Shown here piece by piece: positions 1 through 7,808 of a DNA stretch of 34,736 bases (position 1 is the stretch's first letter; the number at the start of each line of letters is the position of its first letter). The DNA lies in assembly GCA_964558505.1 (NCBI GenBank), contig CAZLEI010000014.1:1-34736 (forward strand). The letters run 5' to 3'. The notes under the pieces are model-generated. The model searched no databases. It saw only the letters and a program-made list of their open reading frames with translations, and was not told where the DNA came from. The translations under genes were made by a program, and so were the position numbers. The stretch comes from CAYMPW01 sp964558505 (GTDB lineage: Archaea; Thermoplasmatota; Thermoplasmata; Methanomassiliicoccales; Methanomethylophilaceae).

Positions 1-110
1 TGATGAGATTCGCAAATGTGTGATTCGGCACTCTGTGTTTGGTTTCCTCAGAGCCGCGGGCATGCCCCCGTGCGGGCGCGAGACGTTTTCATGGATGCTC
101 GATGGCGTAC

Positions 111-120
111 ACTAATAAAC
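111..120 (+). promoter_or_regulatory. Probable TATA box of the thioesterase gene
   Basis: The A+T-rich element ACTAATAAAC lies about 27 bases before the ATG at 142. That is the distance expected from an archaeal TATA box to the transcription start, so the mRNA is probably leaderless or nearly so. No Shine-Dalgarno sequence precedes the ATG, which agrees. Inferred from position and composition only. The rest of 1-141 shows no gene I can support. Confidence 0.4.
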
Positions 121-141
121 ACGAGTTCGATTCCGTCGTAC

Positions 142-531
142 ATGATTCAGACAGGAGTCAAAGGCGAGATGAAGAGGGCGGTCGAAGAGAAGCACACGGC
201 GGCGTTCATGAAGAGCGGGATGCTGGATGTGCTTGCCACGCCGATCATGATCGCCATGATCGAGGCCACTGCGGCCGATAGTGTTGCACCATTCCTGGAG
301 CCCGGGACGAGCACGGTGGGGACAATGCTGGATGTCAAGCACATCGCCCCGACCCCCGTGGGACTCGAGGTCGTCTGCAGGACAGAGCTCGTCGAGGTCG
401 ACAGGCGCAGGCTCGTCTTCAAAGTGGAGGTGTCGGACCCGGAGGAGGTCGTAGGCACCGGAATCCACGAGAGGTTCGTCGTGGACAATTCGAAGTTCAT
501 GGCGAAGGCCGGATCCAAGATCAAACACTGA
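142..531 (+). CDS. FlK-like hotdog-fold thioesterase
   Basis: This 129-residue protein belongs to the hotdog-fold acyl-CoA thioesterases related to fluoroacetyl-CoA thioesterase FlK. Seen directly: T33, E41 and H67 are spaced 8 and 26 residues apart, exactly the spacing of the FlK catalytic Thr42, Glu50 and His76. The TSTVGT stretch followed by the H-containing strand is typical of the family. The open frame extends upstream to 16, but family length (about 130-140) and the TATA box 27 bases upstream favour ATG 142. Its 3' end overlaps the convergent permease gene by 11 bases, so the two are not an operon. The substrate is unknown. Fluoroacetyl-CoA is unlikely in a methanogen, and a short acyl-CoA or housekeeping role is a guess. 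Confidence 0.8.
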   Translation: MIQTGVKGEMKRAVEEKHTAAFMKSGMLDVLATPIMIAMIEATAADSVAPFLEPGTSTVGTMLDVKHIAPTPVGLEVVCRTELVEVDRRRLVFKVEVSDPEEVVGTGIHERFVVDNSKFMAKAGSKIKH

Positions 532-1786
532 CAAGTCCCAGTCCCGCCGCGATCGAAGGCACCAGCAGGCACCCTACGAGGGTCACGCGGCCGGTGCCGA
601 CGGACGGCGGGACGGAACCGAGCAGCGTCGCGGCGAACAGGATGAGCAGACCCATGGGTCCGCACATGAGGAGTACGAGCACGACGATCAGCACAGCGAC
701 GGCGACGGACATCCTGCCGGGGTCGAATCTTCCTACCAGGGTGCACATGATCGATCCGCATCTTATCGTTATGATATAGCCCATCAGCGCGGCCGCCGCC
801 ACGCACATCAGCAGCCCGATGAATTCGGGACTGCAGATTCCGGACAGTCCATCCCCCATTATCTCGCGGATGGCCTGAGTGGCACCGGACCTTCCGCTGC
901 CGGACACGGACAAGGTGACCAGGGACATTACGGATGTCGCAGTCCCGATCGATGCGACCAGGGAGATGAACCCCTCCGGCCTGTCCTCTTTCGATACCTC
1001 CGAGGACAGCACCGCACCTACGGTGGCGGTGATCCCGGGGAACCAACCTGCCAGGCATCCGCTGATCATGCCTTTTATGCCTGGCCACGGACCAACGGGA
1101 TGACTGCCGTCGTCCGTCTGCGGTGGCATGGAGCCGTTACCGGCGGATCTCAGAAGGGCAGGCATGCCGAACAGGCCGGTGAGCAGAGGGAAGAGCATCT
1201 CGGCACCGCCCGGCATCATCTCCGAGGTGGCGGCGATCCCGAGGACCCCCGACAGCAGGAACACGGACAATCCCCAGATCCTGCCTTTCAGGCCGTCCTC
1301 CCTGATGATCAGGACGGCCGATACGGCTATGCTCACGCCCAGTATGATGGAATCCAGGTACCCGCCCAGGCCGCTGGACAGGACGATCTGGAACGGGACT
1401 GCGAGGACGACAGCGCAGACGGCGCCCACGAGGCTCCCTATGGCGGCCGAACGCACCGCCGCCATCCCGTGGCCTTCCATGAGCATCCGGTGGCCGGGCA
1501 GCATGCTCATAACATCGTCGGCATCGGGGGCGCCTATGAACACGGAAGGGACGAAGTCGACGAACGAATGGACCACGGATGCGGACATGATGCATGCCGA
1601 CAGAAGGAGAGGGATGCAGGCATCGGGGAGGAAAGGGGCCAGGGAGGTCTCTGCGGTTCCGGATACAGCGAGTAGGATGGATGTTAGGGTATTCACATGG
1701 ATACCCGGCACCATGCCCGTGACGGTCCCTACAAGCGCGCCTGCCACGCTTGCGGCCATCAGAAGGGCGACTATCTCCGGCCCCAT
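521..1786 (-). CDS. Archaeal TctA-type integral membrane permease (DUF112/COG1784 type)
   Basis: A 421-residue, highly hydrophobic protein with about ten or more predicted membrane spans. Near the N-terminus it carries a glycine-proline motif (GTVTGMVPGIHVNT, residues 20-33) like the signature of TctA, the large membrane subunit of tripartite tricarboxylate transporters. A second related Gly/Pro motif (GWFPGIT) lies in the C-terminal half, matching the internal duplication of the family. Bacterial TctA works with a small membrane subunit TctB and a periplasmic binding protein TctC. Neither is encoded here, as is usual for the archaeal branch, whose substrate is not known. The gene lies 51 bases downstream of the PRTase on the same strand, so co-transcription is possible. 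The family call is good; the function is open. Confidence 0.8.
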   Translation of the reverse strand: MGPEIVALLMAASVAGALVGTVTGMVPGIHVNTLTSILLAVSGTAETSLAPFLPDACIPLLLSACIMSASVVHSFVDFVPSVFIGAPDADDVMSMLPGHRMLMEGHGMAAVRSAAIGSLVGAVCAVVLAVPFQIVLSSGLGGYLDSIILGVSIAVSAVLIIREDGLKGRIWGLSVFLLSGVLGIAATSEMMPGGAEMLFPLLTGLFGMPALLRSAGNGSMPPQTDDGSHPVGPWPGIKGMISGCLAGWFPGITATVGAVLSSEVSKEDRPEGFISLVASIGTATSVMSLVTLSVSGSGRSGATQAIREIMGDGLSGICSPEFIGLLMCVAAAALMGYIITIRCGSIMCTLVGRFDPGRMSVAVAVLIVVLVLLMCGPMGLLILFAATLLGSVPPSVGTGRVTLVGCLLVPSIAAGLGLVSV

Positions 1787-1837
1787 GATATATACACGGA
1801 TCGCGGAGCATATGAACGGGACGAGTTACAGTTAGTA

Positions 1838-2398
1838 TCAGTCGTACCAGACGACTTTTCCGTCCACGATGTCGACCTTCAGGAGGGTTTCGATCTTCAC
1901 GCCGAACTCCTCTTCGATGTCCCCCTTGCCGCCACTCTTCTCGAATACCACGACGATGTCGACGATCTCGGCGCCGATTATGTTCTTCAGGGCATTGATG
2001 ATCGCCCTCATCGTGCCGCCGGTGCTTATGACATCATCCACGATGACGACGCGGTCGCCCTTCTTGATGCCGTTGATGTACATGTTGGATTTCGAGTAGC
2101 CTGTGTATTGCGCTATGTCGACTTCCCCCGGAACCCCGTACTTCCTCTTCCTTATGATGTTGTACGGTATGCCGAGGTCTTGCGATATCAGAACTGCGAA
2201 CGGGATGCCCATGGCCTCGGGGCCGATTATGTAGTCGCAATCGAAGTCCCCGATGGATTCCATGCCGTCGACGATCTCCCTGAGCAATCCCGGATCCATG
2301 GCGAATATGCCGTCTGTGGCCGGATGGATGAAGTAAGAGTAATCTCCGATGTGTATCACAGGGCAGGACCCGAGGCTTTCTTTCGTTTTCTCGTACAA
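1838..2398 (-). CDS. hpt: Archaeal hypoxanthine/guanine phosphoribosyltransferase
   Basis: A purine-salvage PRTase that joins hypoxanthine or guanine to PRPP to give IMP or GMP. The PRPP-binding loop VVIVDDVISTGGT is clear, as are the archaeal HPRT blocks GDYSYFIHPATDG, PEAMGIPFA and NIIRKRKYG. The frame is open up to an ATG at 2512, but alignment with the family begins at residue 39 of that frame, where a TTG (2398) is preceded by GAAGGT at good spacing. Starting there gives 186 residues, the usual family length. The shared TATA element at about 2519-2530 would place the minus-strand transcript start near 2494, downstream of the ATG at 2512, which also argues for TTG 2398. The family is certain; the start is an inference. 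Confidence 0.88.
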   Translation of the reverse strand: MYEKTKESLGSCPVIHIGDYSYFIHPATDGIFAMDPGLLREIVDGMESIGDFDCDYIIGPEAMGIPFAVLISQDLGIPYNIIRKRKYGVPGEVDIAQYTGYSKSNMYINGIKKGDRVVIVDDVISTGGTMRAIINALKNIIGAEIVDIVVVFEKSGGKGDIEEEFGVKIETLLKVDIVDGKVVWYD

Positions 2399-2518
2399 GC
2401 AGGTACCTTCTGAGCACCGATGGTGTTTATCGAACTTGAAATGCTCGGAGTCATTCTCACACAGAGCGGACGGAACTTCCCCTTCGGGGCGTGCGATCGT
2501 GTAAAAGGTCATTCAAGG

Positions 2519-2530
2519 TTTTTAAATACG
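2519..2530. promoter_or_regulatory. Divergent TATA element between hpt and tyrS
   Basis: The sequence TTTTTAAATACG sits between the divergent hpt and tyrS genes and reads as a TATA box on both strands. For tyrS it lies about 30-40 bases before the ATG, leaving a short leader that holds the ribosome-binding site AGGGGGT. For hpt it predicts a leader of roughly 95 bases before the TTG at 2398. Confidence 0.5.
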
Positions 2531-2558
2531 TTTTTACCATAACAGGGGGTCTGATACC

Positions 2559-3623
2559 ATGGATGCAGATCAGAAGATAGCCTTAGTAATGAGGAATGTG
2601 GAGGAAGCAGTCACAGAAGAGGAGCTTTCAAAGCTGCTCTCGGAGAAGGAGCACCCCACAGCCTATATCGGGTTCGAGCCGTCGGGCCTCGTGCACTTGG
2701 GCTGGGTACTGGTGGCATCCAAGATCCGCGATCTCACGGATGCTGGATTCAAGGTAATAGTGTTCTGGGCGGATTGGCACGCGTACATCAACGACAAGCT
2801 GGGCGGAGACCTGGACAACATACGCATCTGCGCGGCGTACATGGAGGACTGTTTCAAAGCCCTCGGTGTGCCGGAAGACAAGGTCGAGTTCAAATACGCC
2901 AGCCAGATCCTCGACAACATCGAGTACTGGGAGAAGGTCATCAAGGTCGCCAAGGTCACATCCCTGTCCAGGGTGAAGAGGGCGATGACGATCATGGGAC
3001 GTTCCGAGGACGAGGCCGAAGTGGATTCTTCCAAGGTCCTGTACCCGATCCTCCAGGCCACAGATATATTCTGCATGGATGTGGACGTCTCTTACGCCGG
3101 AATGGACCAGAGGCGCGCGCACATGCTCGCCAGGGATGCGGCTGAGAAGCTCGGATGGAAGAAACCCATCGCCATCCACACGCCTCTGTTGCCAGGGCTC
3201 GCAGGGGGAGACAGGATGAACCCGGCAGCATCCAAGATGTCCAAGTCCCATCCGGACAGCAGCGTGAACATCCACGATACTCCTGACGACATCAGGAGGA
3301 AGATGGGCAAGGCATTCTGCCCTCAGGGCGAAGAGGATGCGGATGTCAATCCCGTTCTCATGCTATGCAAGTATGTCATCTTCCCGAGGGTGGACGAGAT
3401 GCACATCGACCGTCCCGAGAAGTTCGGCGGTCCGTTGACATTCGGAAGCTACGATGAGATGGTGCAGACATATTTTGCCGGAAAGTTGCACCCGATGGAC
3501 CTGAAGAAAGGCGCGGCAGAGGGGTTGATCCAGGCCCTGAAGCCCGTGGGCGAGTATTTCGAGGCGAAGCCTCAGAATTACGAGGCTATGATCGGGGTCC
3601 TGAAGAGCTTAGGGAGACTCTGA
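2559..3623 (+). CDS. tyrS: Tyrosyl-tRNA synthetase
   Basis: A 354-residue class I aminoacyl-tRNA synthetase that charges tRNA-Tyr. The HIGH-type motif is HLGW at residues 46-49 and the KMSKS motif is exact at 226-230. The Tyr-binding signature is present: Y36 in YIGFEPSG, Y162 and Q166 in YPILQATD, D169, and Q184 in GMDQRR. This distinguishes it from TrpRS and matches archaeal TyrRS, which lacks the bacterial C-terminal S4 domain. The ATG at 2559 is preceded by AGGGGGT with normal spacing. The 3' end overlaps the convergent DHH gene by 15 bases. Confidence 0.96.
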   Translation: MDADQKIALVMRNVEEAVTEEELSKLLSEKEHPTAYIGFEPSGLVHLGWVLVASKIRDLTDAGFKVIVFWADWHAYINDKLGGDLDNIRICAAYMEDCFKALGVPEDKVEFKYASQILDNIEYWEKVIKVAKVTSLSRVKRAMTIMGRSEDEAEVDSSKVLYPILQATDIFCMDVDVSYAGMDQRRAHMLARDAAEKLGWKKPIAIHTPLLPGLAGGDRMNPAASKMSKSHPDSSVNIHDTPDDIRRKMGKAFCPQGEEDADVNPVLMLCKYVIFPRVDEMHIDRPEKFGGPLTFGSYDEMVQTYFAGKLHPMDLKKGAAEGLIQALKPVGEYFEAKPQNYEAMIGVLKSLGRL

Positions 3624-4598
3624 GGCATCGCGGGTGCCGCAGAGGCCATCGGCCTTTATGCGCCTCATCTCTTCCATGGTGCGGTGCATGCATATGTGCA
3701 GCATCGCTTCCACATCTCCGATCCCGGAGAGGCCGGCGGCGCCGCCGTGGCCACCGCCGTCCGACATGGTCTCGGTGCCGATGCCGTCCATTATCTCCCC
3801 GAGGTGGATCCCTCTGCGCACCATCTCCTGTGTCGCCCTCGCGCTGAGCCTGAACTCGTCGTTGCGCTGAGATCCAACGAACACGATGTCCGCGCCTGCG
3901 GACATTATCGCCCTGCAGGCGGCGGCCTCGAAACTGCCACCGTAGGATGTTGCGACGATCATGTCGCCCACGCGGTCGAATTTAGAGCGTTCTATGGCCT
4001 TCATGACCGCCACACGTTCCGACATGCTCATCTGGGTGCGTGTGAGGTTCATGGCCTCGTCCATGTGCGTCCCGGAGGCCTCGAGGACATCGGCGAATGT
4101 ACGGAGCAGTTCGGGATTGGCGAACTGGAAATGGCCGCTGTCCGTCAGCATGCCGCCGAGCATGCCGAGGTAGGCATCCTTGGGGACCTCCGCGCCGCAT
4201 GCCTTGGCGATCTCCAGGATGATCTCCACGCAGGAGACCTTGGTGTCGTCGCACAGGAAATGCATACCTTCCCATTTGCCGCTGGGGTTGTGATGGTCGA
4301 TCACCACGCTGCCGGCGGGGACGGTGACATCTCCGGGCTTGAATTGCTCGGGCGACGATGTGTCCACCACGACCACGAGCTCATAGTCCGACAGGTCGCA
4401 GGATTCCAGGATATCGATCCCGAGCTTCTCTGCCACGGTCTTCGCCACGCGGTCTGCTCCGCCCGGGGCGTATATATCCGCGGGCGGGAAGCATCTCGAT
4501 ACGGCGAAGGCGGATCCGACGGCGTCCATGTCCGCGTTCCCGTGGACCAGGACGACCTTCTTCTTGTCCTTCAGCATTTCCCCTGTCGTTTTGAGCAT
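3609..4598 (-). CDS. DHH/DHHA1 family phosphoesterase (NrnA/RecJ-like)
   Basis: A protein of about 329 residues with the two-domain DHH-DHHA1 layout. The N-terminal DHH domain shows HGNADMDAVGSA, the aspartate block VVVVDTSS and the name-giving motif VIDHHNP, all manganese ligands. The C-terminal substrate-binding domain carries GGGHGGAAG. Family members hydrolyse short oligonucleotides, pAp or cyclic dinucleotides; which of these applies cannot be read from the sequence. Candidate starts are GTG 4604, ATG 4598 and ATG 4577. I chose 4598 because it is the first ATG and leaves the beta strand before HGNAD intact. The gene follows the ABC permease on the same strand by about 27 bases and is probably co-transcribed with it. 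Confidence 0.88.
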   Translation of the reverse strand: MLKTTGEMLKDKKKVVLVHGNADMDAVGSAFAVSRCFPPADIYAPGGADRVAKTVAEKLGIDILESCDLSDYELVVVVDTSSPEQFKPGDVTVPAGSVVIDHHNPSGKWEGMHFLCDDTKVSCVEIILEIAKACGAEVPKDAYLGMLGGMLTDSGHFQFANPELLRTFADVLEASGTHMDEAMNLTRTQMSMSERVAVMKAIERSKFDRVGDMIVATSYGGSFEAAACRAIMSAGADIVFVGSQRNDEFRLSARATQEMVRRGIHLGEIMDGIGTETMSDGGGHGGAAGLSGIGDVEAMLHICMHRTMEEMRRIKADGLCGTRDASESP

Positions 4599-4625
4599 GA
4601 GCACACCATGTTGCCGTTGTATTTT

Positions 4626-5966
4626 TCAGTTGTCGTCCTCTTGGGCATGTTTCTTTCCCAGCAACCTTTTGAGGTCGTTCATGCTGAATCCGGTGATCAG
4701 TATGTCCGACTTGTAGATCCTTACGGTGATGTATATCATGGCGGCCGCGAAGATGGCCTCGTAAGCGATACCGGCGAGCACGAGGGTCATGTTGCCGAAC
4801 AACAGGTTCTGCATGGCCATCATCGGATGCGAGAACGGTATGGCGAAGACGACGCCCTGGATGGCGGCCGGGAGGTCTGAGAATGACGAGAACATCATGA
4901 TGAACATGGGGATGACGGCCAGCATGCTGATGGGCATAGTCATCGTCTGTGCGGACTTGTAGTTCTTGGCGAACGCACCCAGGATCATGCACAGGCTGAG
5001 TGCGCACAGGATGCCCAGGAACATGGACAGGATCATGAGCACCCAATAGGTCGGAGTCATACCGAGGCCGTAATCGGCCAGGTTGATGGACCCAGTCGTC
5101 ATGCTGTCGAGGTAGAAGTACATCCCGGTCATGTATATCAGTCCGAACACCAGGCCGGTTATGCCTGCCGCTATGAGCTTTCCGCCCACGATCGTCATCC
5201 TGCTCACAGGCAGGGTGAGCAACGTTTCCAGGGTCTTGTTCTCCTTCTCGTTGCCCATGGATGATATGACGATGCTCCCTATCATGACGATGATGATCAT
5301 GATGACGATCGGTATGAACATGTTCTGGGTGCTGAGCGCGCTCGATATCTGGTAAGGGGTAACGCCTTCGTAGGCTGTTCCGTTGATGTATGTGTGGGAT
5401 TGTGACTGTCCGATGGGGTTCTTCGCGAAATTCAGGTCTTCCGCCGGCACGCCGTACATGCCAGCAAGGATGGACGATGACAGTTTCGTGTCGACATACG
5501 AGATCATGGACGACACTGTAACAGACGACATGCCGCTGAACGTGCTCATGTTGACAGTGTTGTAGTATGTATCTATGCGCGTCTGCTTGTGTGCTTCGAG
5601 TGTGGACGTGTACTCCGGGCTGAACACCAATGCCGTGGACACCTTCTTGTCGTCCATCGCCTTCAGGATGGCGCTCTCGTCCCCGTAGATGCCGTCATCC
5701 AAGTATATGATGTACTCATCGATGTCGGTGATCCCGTAAGCGGCTCTGTAGTATTCCTTGATGTATTCGATGGATTCTGCGCTGTATTTGCCGTCATCCG
5801 CATCCAGTATCCCTATGTGCGTGGGCGTGGCCGCCTTCTGGACCTCGCCGCCGATCATGCCGCCGATGAGGACGAACATTATCGCCACGACCACGACGGA
5901 CATTAGGGAGCTGGGCGTCAGGAGCTCCTTTAGCTCTTTCTTGGTCATGTTGAGGAGATCGCTCAT
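4626..5966 (-). CDS. ABC-2 type transporter permease (NatB/ABC2_membrane_3-like)
   Basis: A 446-residue membrane subunit of an ABC exporter. One membrane span lies near residues 20-42, followed by a large polar domain of about 170 residues, then a bundle of about five hydrophobic spans starting with FIPIVIMIIIVMIGS. The loop after this span contains MGNEKENKTLETLLTLPVSR, the conserved coupling segment of NatB/YhaP-type permeases. The ATG overlaps the stop codon of the ATPase gene (ATGA, 5963-5966), showing translational coupling. The frame stays open far upstream across the ATPase gene, but that part is only a shadow. The substrate is not deducible; Na+, a drug or a peptide are all possible for this family. 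Confidence 0.9.
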   Translation of the reverse strand: MSDLLNMTKKELKELLTPSSLMSVVVVAIMFVLIGGMIGGEVQKAATPTHIGILDADDGKYSAESIEYIKEYYRAAYGITDIDEYIIYLDDGIYGDESAILKAMDDKKVSTALVFSPEYTSTLEAHKQTRIDTYYNTVNMSTFSGMSSVTVSSMISYVDTKLSSSILAGMYGVPAEDLNFAKNPIGQSQSHTYINGTAYEGVTPYQISSALSTQNMFIPIVIMIIIVMIGSIVISSMGNEKENKTLETLLTLPVSRMTIVGGKLIAAGITGLVFGLIYMTGMYFYLDSMTTGSINLADYGLGMTPTYWVLMILSMFLGILCALSLCMILGAFAKNYKSAQTMTMPISMLAVIPMFIMMFSSFSDLPAAIQGVVFAIPFSHPMMAMQNLLFGNMTLVLAGIAYEAIFAAAMIYITVRIYKSDILITGFSMNDLKRLLGKKHAQEDDN

Positions 5967-6682
5967 TCTCTCACCGCCTTTACGAATACCTCTTCGATAG
6001 TGCCGACACCGTACCTCTCCTTCAGTTCGGATGGTGTCCCCTCCATGACGATCTCGCCGTGGTCGATCATCGCCACGCGGTCGCACAGGAGGTCGACTTC
6101 GAACATGTTGTGCGACGATATCAGCACGGTGACGCCGTTCTTGGCGATCTCGCGGATTATCTCCCTGATCTCGAATGCGTTCATCACATCGAGGCCGGAC
6201 GTGACCTCGTCCATGATGGCGAACCTGGGGTTGGGCATGATCGCCCTGGCGATGAGCAGTCTGCGCATCATCCCCTTGCTGTACGTGCTCACCTTGGAGT
6301 CGATCCTGTCCCCGAGCTTGGCGATCTCGATGCCGTGCGCGACCATGGCCTTGGCGTCGGTGCCGGTGCAGAAGAAATTGGCGATGAAGTCGAGGTACGC
6401 GCGACCGGTGAGGTCCTTGTACGCTCCTGCATCCTCGGGGAGATAGCTGATTATGTTCCTCACGTCGTCCGATTGGGTGGCGACATCGTAGCCGCATACC
6501 GTGATCCTCCCGGATGTTATCTTCAGCAATGTGGAGATCATGCGCAACGTCGTGGTCTTGCCAGCGCCGTTCGGGCCGATCAATCCGAATATCTCTCCCT
6601 CTTTCACAGAGAAGCTTATGCCTTTGACGGCCTCGCGCTCCCCGAAGTACTTGTGTACATCGTCCACTATCAAAGTATCCAT
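5963..6682 (-). CDS. ABC transporter ATP-binding protein (NatA/CcmA type)
   Basis: A 239-residue nucleotide-binding subunit paired with the permease immediately downstream. It has Walker A GPNGAGKTT near residue 40, an ABC signature in the relaxed form YSKGMMRRL, Walker B FAIMDE followed by the D-loop TSGLD, and the switch histidine in ISSHNM. The frame is open to 6775, but homology begins at MDTLIVDDVHKYFG, and the ATG at 6682 has AGGTG four bases upstream. The sequence class (NatA/DrrA-like exporters) fits a two-gene ATPase-permease operon, perhaps continuing into the DHH gene. Confidence 0.93.
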   Translation of the reverse strand: MDTLIVDDVHKYFGEREAVKGISFSVKEGEIFGLIGPNGAGKTTTLRMISTLLKITSGRITVCGYDVATQSDDVRNIISYLPEDAGAYKDLTGRAYLDFIANFFCTGTDAKAMVAHGIEIAKLGDRIDSKVSTYSKGMMRRLLIARAIMPNPRFAIMDEVTSGLDVMNAFEIREIIREIAKNGVTVLISSHNMFEVDLLCDRVAMIDHGEIVMEGTPSELKERYGVGTIEEVFVKAVRE

Positions 6683-6712
6683 GGTGCACCTGTGCGCACG
6701 ATTGGATTCCAC

Positions 6713-6731
6713 GTATAAAAGCAGTATATAG
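6713..6731 (-). promoter_or_regulatory. Promoter region of the ABC transporter operon
   Basis: Two candidate TATA elements precede the ATPase gene: CTATATA (minus strand, 6725-6731) and TTTTATACG (6712-6720). The distal one would give a leader of about 20 bases that includes the AGGTG ribosome-binding site, so it is the better candidate. Confidence 0.4.
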
Positions 6732-6800
6732 TTCGAATCAGGTCGGCAGGCGGACGCGCGGCCACCGTGATTCAAAAGGGTAAGAGGTTGGTAAAGGGGC

Positions 6801-7154
6801 TCACTGCTGAGCCTGTTGCTGGCCGATCGCGGAGTTGATGGTCTCCTGCAGGCTCTCGAACTTCTCGCGGAGGGATTTCTCCTGGCGGTCGAGGGCTTTG
6901 ATCCTTATCTCGACGGTCTCCACGGATTCTTCGAGGTCGGCCTTCACGAGGTCTTTGTCATCCACTTTGATGAGGAGTGACCCGACGCTCTTGTAGACAT
7001 CCCCTTTGGACGCAGCGAGTTCTTCGACAGTCTTCTCCATCTCTCTCTTCTGAGCTTCCATCTGCATCTTCTGTGCGCCGATGGACTGGAGCTGCTGCTG
7101 CACCTGCTGGTACTGGGTTATCTGGTTCTGAAGTTGGGGGCTGATGCTGTTCAT
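6801..7154 (-). CDS. pfdB: Prefoldin beta subunit
   Basis: A 117-residue coiled-coil chaperone subunit. Two beta subunits types assemble with alpha subunits into the hexameric prefoldin that holds unfolded proteins for the thermosome. The N-terminal helix ISPQLQNQITQYQQVQQQLQ and the C-terminal helix after RIKALDRQEKSL are typical, with the short hairpin VYKSVGSLLIKVD between them. An ATG at 7163 is also in frame, but ATG 7154 fits the family start (M-x-x-ISPQ) and has AGTGAT, close to the anti-Shine-Dalgarno complement, four bases upstream. It is the last gene of the exosome/proteasome cluster, next to pcc1, a common archaeal arrangement. Confidence 0.93.
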   Translation of the reverse strand: MNSISPQLQNQITQYQQVQQQLQSIGAQKMQMEAQKREMEKTVEELAASKGDVYKSVGSLLIKVDDKDLVKADLEESVETVEIRIKALDRQEKSLREKFESLQETINSAIGQQQAQQ

Positions 7155-7155
7155 C

Positions 7156-7389
7156 TCAATCACTTGTAATCTTCTGTATCTCTTCGGTAATCCTGATGCA
7201 TTCTAGGTAGGAGTTGAGGGCCGCCCTCATGGCCGATGCATCCGCAGCGCGGATGTCGAGGGTGACGGTCCCCTCCCCGCTGCGCACTTCGACGTGCGTG
7301 CGGGGAAGCTCCCGTCCCGTCTCCGGCCTGAGCGAGGCGAGTACGGTGTCCGCATCAGCGGACTCGATATTCACGACGGCGCTCAGCAT
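7156..7389 (-). CDS. pcc1: KEOPS complex subunit Pcc1
   Basis: A 77-residue protein matching the small dimerising subunit of KEOPS, the complex that makes the N6-threonylcarbamoyladenosine modification at A37 of tRNAs. The fold is visible as a first strand AVVNIES, a Pro/Arg-rich turn, strands THVEVRSGEG and VTLDIRAAD, and the C-terminal helix with ASAMRAALNSYLECIRI, the typical Pcc1 signature. The gene starts 8 bases after the rpoP stop codon and ends one base before the prefoldin start. The same position between rpoP and prefoldin is found in many archaea. An upstream extension of the frame to 7533 overlaps rpoP and is not coding. Confidence 0.85.
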   Translation of the reverse strand: MLSAVVNIESADADTVLASLRPETGRELPRTHVEVRSGEGTVTLDIRAADASAMRAALNSYLECIRITEEIQKITSD

Positions 7390-7397
7390 GATCGTAC

Positions 7398-7529
7398 TTA
7401 GTCGGATTTCAGGACCTTTTTGACATTGGGCCTGTCTTTGTAGAAGATCTTGGATCCGCACTTCTCGCACTGGAGGCCGAGGGAATTGACATTCCTGACG
7501 GGTTCTCCGCATTTTGCGCATTTGTACAA
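7398..7529 (-). CDS. rpoP: RNA polymerase subunit P (Rpo12)
   Basis: A 43-residue zinc-ribbon subunit of archaeal RNA polymerase, homologous to eukaryotic Rpb12. The translation begins (M)YKCAKCGEPV, continues with CEKCGSKIFYKDRP, and ends KSD. The four cysteines in two CxxC pairs bind zinc, and the GSKIFYKDRP block is the family hallmark. The start codon is TTG at 7529 with GAGGTG about eight bases upstream. It is easily missed because it is short and has a non-ATG start, and a longer frame on the same strand overlaps it. It lies between rpl37ae and pcc1, its usual place in archaea. Confidence 0.93.
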   Translation of the reverse strand: MYKCAKCGEPVRNVNSLGLQCEKCGSKIFYKDRPNVKKVLKSD

Positions 7530-7551
7530 TCAAACCACCTCAAATGTCCGA

Positions 7552-7803
7552 TTACTGCTCCGACACTTGGGAGATGTTCTTCTTGGATACGGGGCTGTAT
7601 GCACCGGCTGCGAATTTGGCACCGCAGTGGTTGCAATTCCAGACTCCGGAGCTGACCCTTTTCACAGACATGTGGTGGCAAACGGGGCACTCATGCCTGG
7701 ATTTCTGGGTGGCCTCTATTGTCCTCACCCTGTTGCGGACGATGACGCCGTACCTTGCTCCGAACCTGCCGGCCGTTCCTGCTTTGTTTGTTCTCTTTGA
7801 CAT
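7552..7803 (-). CDS. rpl37ae: Large ribosomal subunit protein eL43 (L37Ae)
   Basis: An 83-residue zinc-ribbon ribosomal protein. The N-terminus SKRTNKAGTAGRFGARYG and the zinc site CPVCHHMSVKRVSSGVWNCNHCG are diagnostic. An in-frame GTG at 7812 exists, but ATG 7803 has GGGTGAT four bases upstream and gives the standard length. It follows rrp42 by 5 bases and precedes rpoP, as in the conserved archaeal superoperon. Confidence 0.96.
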   Translation of the reverse strand: MSKRTNKAGTAGRFGARYGVIVRNRVRTIEATQKSRHECPVCHHMSVKRVSSGVWNCNHCGAKFAAGAYSPVSKKNISQVSEQ

Positions 7804-7808
7804 TTTAA

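Noticed and set aside
58..84. GC-rich palindrome GGGCATGCCC and neighbouring dyads near the window start
   Set aside because: It may be the terminator of a gene outside the window, but the stem is short and interrupted and nothing upstream is visible to support it.
2399..2512. N-terminal extension of the PRTase with CxxxxC and HH residues
   Set aside because: It lies outside the family alignment and upstream of the predicted transcript start, so it is treated as leader.
3684..4880. A 398-codon open frame on the plus strand
   Set aside because: It overlaps the DHH phosphoesterase and ABC permease genes on the other strand and shows His/Val/Asp-rich shadow composition.
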